A DNA stretch of 64,000 bases from Thereva unica. Taxonomy: Eukaryota > Arthropoda > Insecta > Diptera > Therevidae. Positions 1 through 10,950 of this stretch are shown here, one piece after another (the first letter of the stretch is position 1; every line of letters starts with the position of its first letter). The stretch spans positions 62,001 through 126,000 of the forward strand of contig CATLJY010000153.1 of NCBI GenBank assembly GCA_949987705.1, read 5' to 3'. A program made the position numbers and the translations under genes. The notes under the pieces are model-generated. The model was not told the origin of the DNA, searched no databases, and saw only the letters and a program-made list of their open reading frames with translations.

Positions 1-211
1 TTATCTATAAGTCAGTGGCGGTTCCTCTTTGGAAGCAAAGGAAGCATTGCTTGCTTCCCTTGACCATATAAGCAACTTCATAAAAATAAATTTATATAAA
101 TAATAATAAATTTTAATTTATATCAAGATTAATCACAACAAAAATCTTAACATATTTTCCCCTCTGGAAACACTAAAGCTGGAGATATAACAGCTTCCCA
201 TTGTTGTGTTA

Positions 212-324
212 GGCCTCGAACATGATATGAGCGGCGAGCGGCAGAGTGACAATACTAAAGTGCCTCTCTCCGCTAATTCGAAACGTTAAATTTTTCTGGC
301 GCCGCTCTTATCGTGGCCGAGGCC
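212..324. mobile_element. Harbinger-like MITE, 113 bp
   Basis: A short palindromic element begins GGCCTCG and ends CGAGGCC, with imperfect inverted repeats of about 25 bp that include GAGCGGCG. It is flanked by TTA at 209-211 and 325-327. The 3-bp TTA duplication is typical of PIF/Harbinger. It contains no coding sequence. It lies within the hAT-like element and so inserted after it. Confidence 0.72.
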
Positions 325-434
325 TTACACAGCATGGGGAAACTGTAATATATCCAGCTTCTTTGCCACAGAAAATCAACGTGAAAACTCCAACTCATTC
401 AATGTAATTGGACCCACACTCACGCAAAGGTTTG

Positions 435-1441
435 CGTTAATACCAAAGCCTTCTATATTTACAAGCCATGCACAAAGAAATCTCACACTCCCAATGAAAG
501 CATAATAGGACTTCAATTTAGCTGTCAAACTGTGTGGAGTGCGGTTAAGTAGGTTTATTGGTAATCTTTTTTAACCAAATAAAAACAAAATTTTTGGACA
601 TTAATTGTAACATTTATTTACTACATATTACAAAGTTGTGTTAACAATGTAAATAATAAATGTAATTGCAGCCCTGACTTTCTCCCTTTATGAATATTAT
701 TTCAAATTTCATTCCGTGTTTATCTTACTAAGCAAATACCGTACCTGGAGGTAGGAGACTACCGCTAAAATAATATGATATAAATATTTAGGATTTTTTA
801 GCAAACTATTCGTTTCAACTTATCTTCATTTTCCCAATTTGCTTTAAAACTGGAACTGGCTGCAACAAAAACTGGCTGGTCCTTCAGGTGACAACATGCC
901 CCCAGAGAACAAATTCGGGCATTTAAGTAATAATCGAAGCCCAAACGAAAATTTTGCTTTTATATTTATAAAAAACTATTATTTTTAACAAAAAATCACG
1001 GCAGTTTCATTAATAAAAGACTTTTCGCGGCACGAAACACTTGTTTTCCTCGTTATTAAAGGGATTTAGACATTTTGTTCCTCCATTACCAACATGATCC
1101 CGTAAATTATATTAGTAACATATGTACATATATTTAAATTGCAAACTTATGTCACTTATTTTGGGCACTTTTTGCACTGTTACAGGTTTTTCATTTTGAG
1201 AAAATAATTTTTATTTTTAATAAAATCACACTCGTAACAGCACCTTCCATCATCATCATCATTACGCTGCTTTAATCCCTCATGGGACATAGGGCGGAAC
1301 AGCACCTTCCGCGACACGAAAACTTCTTTCCCTTTGATTTTAATGGGATTTTGACATTTCACGAATTTAGTTGGGACTTCATACAACTACATACACAGAC
1401 CTACCGCATGGCTTGTAAATATAGAAGGCTTTGGTTAATAC
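435..1441. repeat. Internal inverted and direct duplications in the hAT-like element
   Basis: Positions 435-471 (ending TTCTATATTTACAAGCCATGC) match the reverse complement of 1406-1441 almost base for base. Separately, 1026-1076 and 1310-1359 are imperfect direct repeats, each running from CGCGRCACGAAA to GACATTT. The RTE scrap at 1249-1297 lies just before the second direct copy. The arrangement suggests local rearrangement inside the transposon. No function is evident. Confidence 0.6.
1249..1297 (-). mobile_element. Extremely 5'-truncated RTE-type LINE insertion, 49 bp
   Basis: The segment CTTTAATCCCTCATGGGACA is identical to the 3' end of the RTE element at 23.5 kb. It is preceded on this strand by (CAT)n, the complement of an ATG-repeat tail. 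It is bounded by a perfect 13-bp duplication, AACAGCACCTTCC, at 1236-1248 and 1298-1310. This is what target-primed reverse transcription leaves after almost immediate 5' truncation. Confidence 0.85.
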
Positions 1442-1693
1442 AGTATCCTCAGAAGTTGAGCTAAACGCAGCTTCTTCGGAACCGAACAGCGAGAATAGAG
1501 AAGTCGAAGATAGAGAAATTTTCGTATCCAACATATTCTCTTTGTTTTCTTGGTTTCTTTTTCTGGTAATCTGTTCTGGCTTCGAGCAATATTAAATTTT
1601 CTCTTAAAATTTTGCTTCGTATTTTTGTTTTTGACTCTTCTTAAATTTGAGTTTTCGTTTGTAGATTGAGTCAAGAAAAAAGAGGATAGGTTA

Positions 1694-1770
1694 GGGGGCC
1701 TCGGTAGTCTAGGGGTAAGGCGCCTGACTGCTATCCCAGAGGTCCCGGGTTCGAATCCCGGCCAGCCCCA
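1694..1770 (+). promoter_or_regulatory. Pol III promoter-like tRNA-derived head of the SINE
   Basis: GGTAGTCTAGGGGTAAGGCG matches an A-box/D-arm region, and GGTTCGAATCC at about 1748 is a canonical B box in a T-arm context. Only five of seven acceptor pairs form and the anticodon arm pairs poorly, so a functional tRNA is unlikely. The boxes should direct internal Pol III transcription of the SINE. Confidence 0.75.
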
Positions 1771-2158
1771 CAGTCCTTTGCTTTTTCCACTTTCCCACCC
1801 ACATAACTTTCCTTCTTTCGTCTCCCCTCTTTACATTCCTGATTCCCCCTGTCATAGCTTTCGCTAGTCCTTCCTCGCTCCACCAACCTCATCGGTTGGA
1901 TCATGAGATTCAACTCGTTTCAGGAGGCATTACACTCCAGCGAGTTGTTTCTCAAAATGCCGCGATGACAGAGTCGCGAAATGGTTGGAATAAAAATATC
2001 ACGGCTAGGTTGTGGCAGCTCCTTCCTACTTCTATCTCTTTCTACTCTCTATCTTCCGGCTAGAGCTGCTGTTCGACATTCTATATGAAAAAATATAGAT
2101 TGTCGAACAGTAAAAAGGGGCTTCCCCTAAACCTCTAGTCTATCACATAAAAAAAAAG
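1694..2158 (+). mobile_element. tRNA-headed SINE, full-length copy 1
   Basis: The element has a tRNA-like head of about 77 nt, a unique body of about 370 nt and an A-rich tail ending at 2158. The second copy, reversed at 26724-27180, shares head, body and tail, so this is a dispersed family rather than a tRNA gene. The last 30 or so bases before the A-tract (CTAGTCTATCACATAAAA) resemble the 3' end of LINE-B, pointing to LINE-B as the mobilising partner. No target duplication was recognised. Confidence 0.82.
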
Positions 2159-3188
2159 GTGAAATTTCTCTTTATCTATTATTATTTATTCTAGTGGGGT
2201 GGCAGGCGGTGTATATTGAATATAATCTGATAACTTTGTAGCTTACATTATATTTTCTCTTTATATTAATGATGATTTAAAGGATAGAGAATATTTTTAT
2301 GAAATGCATTTTTTAGTACGGGCTGCCTGAAGTGCTTTTTTGCAAGAAGAATGTAATGATGGTAGGCGAAGGTTTTAATAGTGTTTTATTTTAACTATCT
2401 TTTTAAGATTTTGGCTTATTATAGTCAGCTTTTCTTTGGGCGCTTTAATTTTCAACAGAATTTAAAAAAAAGCGCAAAAAAAAGCCCGCTAGCAGTGAAA
2501 CTATTTCGACAAAATGCAAAAATTCACGACTTTGAATTCGATTTTTTCACTTTTTTTAAGTTAAAATAATTTTTCTGTCCACCATCATAAAAGAAACTGC
2601 ATATTAAAAAAAGGAAAAACCTCATGCGATGCACAAAAATTAAAGGGCAATTAGTTTTCAAATTTGAAGTCAATTTTTGGTACTTGAATAAGATATTTTG
2701 ACCTGAAATTGTAACCAGTTATTGTGTAAGTTGACTGAAAAAATGCGAAGAAGCTAAAATTTAGCAGTTTTTTAAGTTTTTTTGACGTTAGGTGTAGAGA
2801 TAAAAATTTAATATTGTAACCGCTGATAGCCAAAATCATAACGAACAGCCTCTTTTTTTTGCATTTTGCTGACCCACACATTCCGAGATATATGCATCTA
2901 TATTTAGAAAGAACGACCCAAATGATGAAATTTTCACAAAATGGACGATAACTTACATAGCGGCGGTTGCTAGAGGTAGAAAATGTCCATTTCGTATTCG
3001 ATGTAACTAACATGTTCCAAACATTTTTTTAGATTCGAAACAATTCCATATGTTTGTTTATCTGAATCCACTATGTTATTTTTCAGTTTTTTTTTAGTTA
3101 ATAAAGCCTTCGATACTTTTACTTTTATCGTTCGCTTTGGGCATTGCTTCCCTTATTCTGAACCTTACGAACCGCCACTGCTATAAGT

Positions 3189-3819
3189 ACATAGATACAT
3201 AACCTTGTTGTAAGGCTTTGGATATAGATGGCCTTACTTGCACTGATTTTAAAAATGCATGTTACAACTTAGACTCAAGAGCTTTTGAAAAATAAAAAAG
3301 CTGTCTATCGGTTTTGCAGCATTGATTATAGAGTAAGTAGATATGGACAAATATCTTTCTAGTTAGCATGTTATATGGCGATAGTTGTACTGATTTAAGT
3401 TGGAGGGCTGTGAATTTGTGTTGTAAACCTTTAAAATCAATGGGAATGGGCTTTTAACATTAATTTAATAATATTATTTCCATAAACGTGCATAATAATC
3501 ATAAAATACACAAAATTTCTAATTTTGCTATTTTTTAGTTAAACTTGAAAAAAGCAGGTTTGCTCCTGAATTTAAAAAAGCATTACAAAGCCCTTAACGC
3601 CTATTGGAAGAAAAGCCAAAAGTTTCGGATCTAAAATAGATTCCTGTGCGGGTGGGTATTCCTTTTGATTTGTTGTGGAAGGGGGCGGGTGGGCTGAAAA
3701 AATTATGATTTCTTTCTTGGTGGCTGAAATTTATCAATGAATAAATTAATGAATGGGAAGAGAGATGCAAATGTAATGGGAAATTTTGCAGGGTTTTTTT
3801 TATTTTGAGATGAATGAAA
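3189..3819. other. No recognised feature
   Basis: AT-rich sequence between the hAT-like element and the Tigger-like end. A 90-codon open frame on the minus strand at 3594-3866 overlaps the Tigger terminus and has no recognisable domain. Nothing else was seen. Confidence 0.4.
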
Positions 3820-3821
3820 TA

Positions 3822-4200
3822 CAGCAGAGCTCCGCTAATCTGGACCTCCACTAATCCGGATATCACTGCAATCCCAACATTATTTAAAAATGTTGATTGT
3901 ATATTTCATATCTTGTAATCCGGACCAACTACTGATACCCTAATCCGGATCGCATGGCTTGTGGTGTCGTTAACTTTCGCAGGATACCAATAGAACGCCT
4001 TCTACGTGTGTAAATAAATAGGGGATATCCCCGAATCAGTTTGAATCTACATGGCAGCAAAAAGTTCCCACAAAACTGTAACTCTTGCCGAAAAACAAAA
4101 TATATTAAAAAAATTGAATAGAGGGATCATTAGAAAAGCACTAACAGAGAAGTATGGTGCCGACACCACAATTCCCGACATAACAAAGAATGAGAATTAA
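3822..4200 (+). mobile_element. 5' end of a Tigger/pogo-like DNA transposon
   Basis: The sequence CAGCAGAGCTCCGCTAATC follows a TA dinucleotide (3820-3821) and resembles Tigger-type inverted repeats, which insert at TA. The related phrase TAATCCGGAT recurs at about 3856 and 3950 as a subterminal repeat. A transposase start follows at 4051. No matching right end was found, and a LINE-B tail follows at 4422, so the element is truncated. Confidence 0.7.
4051..4200 (+). pseudogene. N-terminal fragment of a Tigger/jerky-like transposase
   Basis: A 49-residue frame starts at ATG 4051 and ends at a TAA at 4198. It contains KTVTLAEKQNILKKL, a basic linker and a KYGADTTIPDI segment, which fit the N-terminal psq/CENP-B-type helix-turn-helix that binds the element's own ends. 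Full-length relatives run to about 450-600 residues, so the remaining DNA-binding region and the entire DDE domain are missing. The frame breaks at 4198 with no recognisable continuation. No activity is expected. Confidence 0.65.
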
Positions 4201-4421
4201 ATAATGGGGTGCGTACTATTATTTTTCAATTGTGGGATTTGGTATTCACAGTTATACAGGGTGTATTGCTGAAACTGCCGAAACGCCCGACTGTGGATAG
4301 GTCTTGGATAGATGAACAACATTGTTGATTTACACAGAGCACAGACATTTCATTTGTAGTCGGTTCATTATTGTGACCTCTGTGCTCGGTTGCAGGTCGT
4401 CGGTCTGCATCTTACAATTTA

Positions 4422-4700
4422 ATTTTTTTATGTGATAGTCTAAGCTTAGGTGTCACCTTTTGTGCTACAAGTCCGTCATGTGGTACAGTTCATGGTGCAA
4501 TGTGCAGTAGTACGCTTAGCTCGAAGGATAGAGAGAAAGATAGGATATACGAGTATTAGGGGGAGTCGTGTGGGTGTTGGAGTATAAAGTGGTGAACATT
4601 GCGTTTGAATTCTTGATAATTGTATGAGTTTGGGAATACTGACTGTGGTAGGTTGTTTCACAGTCGAGTTGCTCTTGTTATAAACGAATTGTAGACCTCA
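4422..4700 (-). mobile_element. LINE-B 3' fragment, 5'-truncated
   Basis: The fragment begins with a T-run (complement of the poly-A tail) and TATGTGATAGTCTAAGCTTAGG. It then parallels 13010-13265, the tail of the longer LINE-B copy, including a run like ACTGACTGNGGNAGNTTNTTNCACAGTCGAGTTG. It covers the 3' UTR and the last codons of the RT ORF on the minus strand. It is a dead-on-arrival insertion. Confidence 0.75.
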
Positions 4701-5164
4701 AAGAGCTATATTTAAATATCCATTGGGCCATCGGATACGGTAGCCGGAACCGATAATCGATTCTGATAGTTTTAAAAAAACTAAAAAATAGTTTTTATTT
4801 TGAATTTGTAAAGATGACACTTATCAGCTAATAGTATTATAGTTGTCATATATCCTTTCGTTTGATACTCATACCGAGTGGGTTGTAAAGAAAACGGTAA
4901 TATGACATTTTGAGCCGGCCGCTATTTTGAATTTTCAATGATACGAAATAGCTAATTGTATTCTACTTATCATTCCCTTTTTTTATACCCATGTCAGGGG
5001 TCGGAAATTGCGAAATTTGTGTACATAATACATACATGCATACATACAGATGAAGCTAGTAAACTGAATCTTCTAGGGAAAGTCCCGTTCCAATCGGATT
5101 AGTCGTTTCCGAGATTAGTCCGGACAAAGAGGCAGACAGACATACAGACAGACAAAAATTATAA
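4701..5164. other. No recognised gene
   Basis: AT-rich unique-looking sequence. From about 5080 there is a CAGACAGACA-rich stretch leading into the tandem array that follows, so 5040-5164 may belong to the same unknown repeat. Confidence 0.4.
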
Positions 5165-5640
5165 AAATATTTTATTTCTGTACGATATCCCGCGAACCAA
5201 AAAAGATAACGATTTCGTTGAGGTGTCGTTCGAAGCGTATTAACGGAAATATGATCTGAAAAGATTTTTTATAAAATTCGGTCTAGCCGTTTTTTGGTTT
5301 AAGTGACATAAGTGATTTTTGTACCTGCCCGATATCGCGCGAACAATAAAGATATCGACTTAGTTGAGGTGTCGTTCGCAGAGTATTAACCAAAATATGA
5401 TTTGAAAAGATTTTCGTAAAATTCGGTCGAGCAGTTATTTTGTTTAAACAACGTTCGTGATTTTTGTACCTGAACGATTTCGCGCGAACTATAAAAGATG
5501 TCGACTTAGTTGAGATGTCGTTCGAAGAGTATTAACAAAAATATGATCTGAAAATATTTTTATAAAATTCGGTCGAACCGTTTTTTTGTTTAAACGGCGT
5601 TCGTGATTTTTGTACCTGCACGATACCGCGCGAACCAAAA
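5165..5640. repeat. 146-bp tandem repeat, about 3.3 units
   Basis: The phrase CGCGAAC recurs at 5191, 5338, 5483 and 5629, a spacing of 145-147 bp. Each unit also has GAGGTGTCGTTCG (or a close variant), GTATTAAC, AAATATGATCTGAAAA and AAATTCGGTCGA. The copies differ at many positions, so the array is not recent. It is probably internal to an unclassified transposable element. Confidence 0.75.
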
Positions 5641-6566
5641 ACTATATACCTATGTATATTCTTTGAGGTGCAGGGAGAAGAATATTAAAGAAAAAAAAAC
5701 TGCAAAAAATTTCATAACATTCGGTCGGGCCTGTTGTTTTCCTACAACCTCAATTTTCGAGTTAAAGATTTCTTCGTATTATAAGTCTTTATTAACAATT
5801 AAAGTCTGTATTACAAGTCTTTATTTACAATTCTTTATTTTTACTGCTAATACACATATAGTATTTATTATTCACATTCTATTTTATCTATTTTTATTTA
5901 TGAACTGTTATGTAACTATTAATCGACCTTTCTCTAATTTTTTTTTACTTCCAAATTTTTTTTTTAAATCCAACTCACTTATGACAAGTACGTCATAATT
6001 TTTTATTTTTTATTTCTTACTTAGCCTTAGCTGACTTTGTTTTCATGCAAGTCTCCTTGGCTAAGTACTGCCGGAAGTAGTAGGACGATGTCCCTACAGG
6101 CCTTTTTTTGTTTAAATGGAAAAACTTCGCCTAAGTGTCAGAAAGACCTTAAATAGATAAGTTTTGCTAATATCTAATAAACTCGATGGAATGAGATCCG
6201 TTCTAAATGAAGTGATCTTTTTTTGGTTCTGCACAGAGATAGCCTTCGACCAAAACATCATTTGTCAAAATCCGACAACCTTTAAAAATAGTGCAAAAAT
6301 TTCGTTACCTTTTACAATCATCACAAATTTTTCAAACCTTGGATTGGCACTTTTTAACGGGGAATTGTTTTCTACCCGTGATACAGTTTCAGGAAATTGC
6401 GGTTCATCCCGGGATATCCAGCAGTTACCGCAAAATTTGTTCCTTTTGGTCAAATCTGATAAGTACTTCACATTGATTAGTTTTGCTAATACATCCGGAA
6501 AGCTTTGGTATTTCCAAATGAAGTCATTCGCGTTGAAGATTATAAACGGCGCTTCAACACGTTCAA
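5641..6566. other. No recognised gene
   Basis: Low-complexity T-rich DNA to about 6020, then moderately complex sequence. Two loosely similar segments (from 6155 and 6475) both begin ATTAGTTTTGCTAATA-like and end AAATGAAGT. A 144-codon open frame at 6164-6598 runs over them into the pogo terminus and has no recognisable domain, so it is not called. Confidence 0.4.
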
Positions 6567-6838
6567 TAGGGGAGAAGAAGGTAAGGCGGGGTACTTAAGC
6601 TTTAAAGGTCAATAATACAAAAAATTGCATAGTGAAACAGTCATATTTATTTTTTAATTAACAAATAATTATTATTATTCTAATATTTGGTGTTATTAGG
6701 AACTTTTGGTAACACAGTTAAGAGAAAAAAATTAAAATAAAAAAAGGTGTTTTGCCCCGTCTTGCCCCATGGTGCTGGTAAGATGGGGTTCCCCCTGAGG
6801 TAAGATGGGGTGATGAGAATGATCACAGAGGAAAATGA

Positions 6839-7822
6839 TTATTTGAGCTGGCAGAACTCGCAGACATGGGTAGCTTGGTCATCATCAGCTATTATGAGCC
6901 CATATTCCACATAAGGAGCATGATATCCACCCTTCAATGGAAACGGAATAAACTTCCTCACAATACATATACATGGTGTCTCCTCCTCTTCTTCACTTTC
7001 ATCTCCAGATGATGAGACTCTTTGTCGTTTTGCTGTTTTCGCTGATCGGCTATTCTTCTTTGATTTTTTATTTTGAGCTTTTGTAATAGTTTTCTTCTGT
7101 TTTTTTAATTCATCTTTTCTCTTTTTTGTTTCTATTTTCGTCTGTCCTCGTTCTGCTAAAACTATGACCCCAACCTGTTTCCGTCCTCTTTTAGCGATTA
7201 TCTTTGAATTTGTCTTTGGCACAACAGTAACCACCGTTTCGTCACAATTATATATACGGTCAGGAGTTAGTTGGTGCTCATCGTACACTTTGCCGAGGAA
7301 ATGGAAGGATTTTTCGACTACAACTTTGTTAAAACCAAATGCTCTGGCATGGCAGCAGAAGTATTTTCAGGCTTTCTAATTGAAAGCTCTGGGTGTCGTT
7401 TTAGGAAGCCATTTAACCACTCTCTACCAGCTTCTATTTTCTCAGCGTTGAATGGATTAGGCTTATTATTTTTAATTGCTAACTGGTATACTAATGCCTT
7501 TAGATCTTTAACCGTAAATCCATATAACCTTTCTTCCATCTCTTATAAATAGGCACAAAGTTCATTTTCTTCAAACACAGAAAAAACAGGTAGCCTAGGA
7601 CCCAATGGTACTTTAATTGGTATGGGTAAGTTTTCATCAGATGTTTCGTTCAATACTGGGCGTGCAGCCTTAACTTTTCTCTGTAATGTCGTCTGTGGCA
7701 CATCAAATTGTTTAGCTGGTTTATAATAACCCTTTTTGTCATCCACAACTGCTTGAACTGCTTCCCGCATGGATTCTTCGGACTACGACCCTTTGTCAGT
7801 CGTGCGTAGTCAAGAACCATTC
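6839..7822 (-). pseudogene. pogo/Tigger-type transposase pseudogene, catalytic core deleted
   Basis: Read from 7822 leftward, the parts are an N-terminal segment with a psq-type helix-turn-helix (VPQTTLQRKV), a CENP-B-like second DNA-binding region (NAEKIEAGREWLNGFLKRHP), the first catalytic block (YNCDET, then GRKQVG), and then directly a lysine-rich and acidic C-terminal tail. The second and third catalytic acidic residues, which should lie 100-200 residues after the first, are absent, so an internal deletion joins the regions near 7150. There is also an in-frame TAA at 7543-7545 and frameshifts near 7345 and 7772. The intact protein would cut and rejoin the element's ends in the nucleus. 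This copy cannot. Confidence 0.82.
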
Positions 7823-8068
7823 TAAAAAGACAAACTATAATAAGCTTACAAAAAACAAACTCATTTTTACGGAAAACAAACAAAAACAAAATTATTCTCA
7901 TTGGGGGTAAGATGGGGTACCCCGGGGTACCATGCAGAGCTATTTTATAAAAAAAAAAAAAAAAAACCACAAAAACAAAAAAAAAAAACAGCCAACAATA
8001 TTAAGGAAACACAATGCTTACCTTATTATAGGTTAGTTTAAGCGTCAATCACAGCAACACCTCACCAG

Positions 8069-8547
8069 GAGCGCGTTCAAAAACCTTACTATGGTAAACC
8101 ACGAGGTAAGCTGTGGTTATGCTGCATCACTTCACTTAACCACGAAATTTTATGTTTAACCATGCAGGTTTTTGAACGCACCGTGGTTAACTACGAATTA
8201 AAAAAAAAATGAAATATTAGTTTCCAAGAAATAGTCTCCGCTATTTGCTTGAATTATGTTGTATGTGTCCATTAATTAATTATTTTCAATAACTTCTCAA
8301 ATCTCACTTTGATTTTTTCATTTTTATCTTTAAAACAAATGTCAAAAAGTTGTTTTTATTCTTCTTCTTCTTAACTATCGCTAACCCTGCTCCCGAGCAT
8401 GGTTAACATTTTACTACACCATGGTTAACCACGAGAGTTTTTGAACGCCAAAAAGTTATGCTCGTGGTTATGTTGTAGTTAACCACGGAGTTTTTGAACG
8501 ACAAAAGTTCACCATAGTTAACCATAGTAAGGTTTTTGAACGCGCTC
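8069..8547. mobile_element. MITE, 479 bp, inserted in the pogo-like element
   Basis: Inverted ends GAGCGCGTTCAAAAACCTTA and their complement extend about 28 bp and are flanked by CAG at 8066-8068 and 8548-8550. The phrase GTTTTTGAACG (or its complement) occurs five times: at both ends and near 8167, 8433 and 8491, each beside a version of TGGTTAACCA. It is non-coding. A 3-bp duplication is compatible with Harbinger-type mobilisation, but the family is unassigned. Confidence 0.72.
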
Positions 8548-8801
8548 CAGCTAACGTTATTTAACAAACCACAGTCACGTGTCAAACCTGAAGAAAATAT
8601 GATAAACAATTTGCAGTAAAACACTTTTTTTAAATTTTTTCGACACTGCGCACTTGTGAACTACTAACTACCGGGCGATTGTCAAGTATCATGGCAGCGC
8701 ATCGAACGATGAATGAACGAGCGTGATTGGTCAATTTGAACTGTGAATTTCGCTGGGTACCCCGTCTTACCCGCTACCCCGTCTTACCTCCTTCTCCCCT
8801 A

Positions 8802-10950
8802 CGAATTCGAACACCCGCTTTAGTGTAGCGAACGAAATACGAAGGGAATGTTTGTTTGCTAACGTTCAGGAAAAACAAATTCTCTAGAAACATCTTGTGG
8901 ATTTACCACTATTATAGTTATTTGAACTAGCTTCTCTCAGGATTACTTTGTCGCCAGTTCTGATACTAGTCAATTTGCCACTAGTGCTAAACATATAACT
9001 GTTTTGTAAGAAGTCAGTTTATTCCGTCTTCGTTCATTATACTGGGAAGTTAATCGTGTGGACCGAAGGGTCAAACCCACAGCCCAACTAGTTTTGAAAT
9101 CACACTCCAATTATATTTATATAAATTTTGGGCTTAACTAAAAATAAGGAATGCTTGTGGCATGTGGGTCAAAAATTGCGTTCTAAGTTTACAGTTATTC
9201 TAACTGCGTCAAAGTCTTGTGCTATTTCTGTAAACATGTAAGCTTCTAACGTCAGAAATTACTAAAAGTTTCTTTATATTTAACTACCAAAACATGCTAA
9301 TCCTATTAACTCAGAAGAAGTTAAATCATTACCTGCAAGAGCAAGTGCCTCCATAAAAAGCTCACCCGAGAGCTATGAGTGTAATTTATCATTCCTGTGT
9401 TTGTTAAGATGTCAAACGTGATATATGACCAGTTCCAGGGTCAAAAACTTTTCACATAAGCCTGAACAAGGATCAAAGTTTGTGGGATGTTCTGCCGTCG
9501 AAAATTGCAAAATTCTACTTGGGCCCACCCTCAAAGAACACAAAAATGATAAATTAACTCCGTCAATTATCTGTAAACAAAACAGTTGCTGGTTCATCGA
9601 TTGCCAGTTGTCGGCCATTCTCCGTTCAGGTCCTTTGGAAATCTGTCCTCATTACAGCAATTAAGGGTGAAAATTAACACATTAATAATTTGTGCGTTGG
9701 TCCTGCACATGGCAAAGATGTGACTTCGTCTCCCGAAGGTCTTTTATGGCCGGTTGGCTTTGGCCCGTGAATTTGTTACTCGCCACGTCTAGGGCATATC
9801 CTTCGACATTTTTGGACAGACAACAGCACGTCCTTCGAAAACAATTACTGCTAAGTGTGTTGCCCATAGAAGTCTCACCTTGGAATTGCCATCAGCTACC
9901 ATGGAATGGGGAACGCGATGACTATAACTCTGGAGTGTCCCATAAATTTGAAAGATAACGTCACGGGCCTCTTCTTTCAGTCAAGTGTTTTTGCAGCAAA
10001 CTGGGGGAGACCCGACAAGGATCCCCACATCCAGGACATAACAAAATTGTGATCTTTGGAGCAGTGAATATTCGCTATGTTGGGGGTGATGCTGTTGGTG
10101 CTAGTGTGGTGGGAACTGTGTTTAATAGCATCCATTTTACTTTTTATGTTTTTTTAACAACGATGCTTTTCTTTCTGCGGAATCACGATGAAAAATGGCG
10201 GAATACTTTAACGGAGAGTGAAAATTGTACTAAACAAATTCTCTGCTGGCTTCATCGTCATTCTAGCGGGTGTTTTTGAAGTTTTACTCTTATTGTACCC
10301 AGAATTTATGTCATAAGCCTCTAAGCTGATGGAAGCGAAAGCCCTATAGCGCCTACGGTTACATCTTACATGGTTTTCCATTCTTTTCCTTCTTTACACG
10401 AAATTTGCATCATTAGAGGGAATCTGATAAGGACGAAATTCTTTTTCCTTGTCGTGGGTACATATAATAATAATAATAATACACCTTCAGCATAATGGAG
10501 GCCTAATTGAGAGGTTTTTGTTATTTTTAAAGCTATATATGTATAGCACCATTGGAGTTTTTAAATGGCATGGCCATTGTGAATATTATTGCAAAATAAT
10601 GTTAATGCTAATTTTTGTTCAGCAAATCTCCATTGCATTGTTTTTCGAAAACATTTAAAGAGTATTTTTCATGCAGAGAGGCAAAGCTTTAAGAAGGACC
10701 CCATTGTGAAGTCAGTTCAGATAACTAAAAAAAATATTTAATTGGGCTCTTAAGAGTATTCTTTATTTAAACCAGATTTTTGTTCTTCTTACTTTTAACA
10801 GTAATAATTTGGACAATTTTTCTTTTTGCTGACGTTTATCACCAGCATCAAATTTAACTCTTTCGTTCCTAGATTTTTTTGGTTAACTGTGCCCTAGGTT
10901 TTCTCGTTTTGTTCTTACATATATTTACTTAACAAGGATAAATGGAATCA
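8802..10950. other. No recognised gene or repeat
   Basis: More complex, less AT-skewed sequence between the pogo-like element and the Helitron. Open frames of 60-90 codons occur on both strands (for example 9425-9664 and 9692-9958), often overlapping in opposite orientation, with no recognisable domains or paired splice signals. A short ATA/ATT microsatellite lies at about 10464-10480. This is probably the host sequence into which the neighbouring elements inserted. Confidence 0.4.

Larger units (their letters stand above)
13..3180. mobile_element. hAT-like DNA transposon, non-autonomous or decayed
   Basis: The left end reads CAGTGGCGGTTC and the right end is its exact reverse complement. 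A second matching block (GGAAGCATTGC against GGGAAGCAATGC) lies just inside. The element is flanked by a perfect 8-bp duplication, CTATAAGT, at 5-12 and 3181-3188. CAG-starting termini with 8-bp duplications are the hallmark of the hAT superfamily. No frame inside resembles a hAT transposase, so it would need transposase in trans. Later insertions sit inside it: a MITE at 212, an RTE scrap at 1249 and a SINE at 1694. The AT-rich right part (2159-3168) holds no recognisable gene. The superfamily call rests on ends and duplication alone. Confidence 0.85.
6569..8799 (-). mobile_element. pogo-like DNA transposon, degenerate
   Basis: The ends are inverted repeats: GGGGAGAAGAAGGTAAGGCG on the left and the complement of GGGGAGAAGGAGGTAAGACG on the right. 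They are flanked by TA at 6567-6568 and 8800-8801, the Tc1/mariner-pogo target. The related phrase GGTAAGATGGGGT recurs subterminally near 6780, 6800 and 7905. The element carries a broken pogo-type transposase on the minus strand and a MITE insertion at 8069-8547. Confidence 0.85.

Noticed and set aside
1694..1770. Functional tRNA gene
   Set aside because: The A and B boxes are good, but acceptor and anticodon pairing is poor and the same head with the same non-tRNA body recurs at 26.7-27.2 kb, so it is a SINE head.
1731..1913. 60-codon minus-strand frame
   Set aside because: It lies entirely within the SINE and is a shadow frame.
2651..3013. 120-codon minus-strand frame as a gene
   Set aside because: It lies inside the hAT-like element, shows no domain, and its composition is like the surrounding AT-rich DNA.
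6164..6598. 144-codon plus-strand frame as a gene
   Set aside because: It runs across the pogo-like terminus and the TA target site, so its end is accidental, and no domain was recognised.
9425..9958. Pair of host exons
   Set aside because: Frames of 79 and 88 codons are open, but opposing frames overlap both and no domain or consistent splice pair was found.
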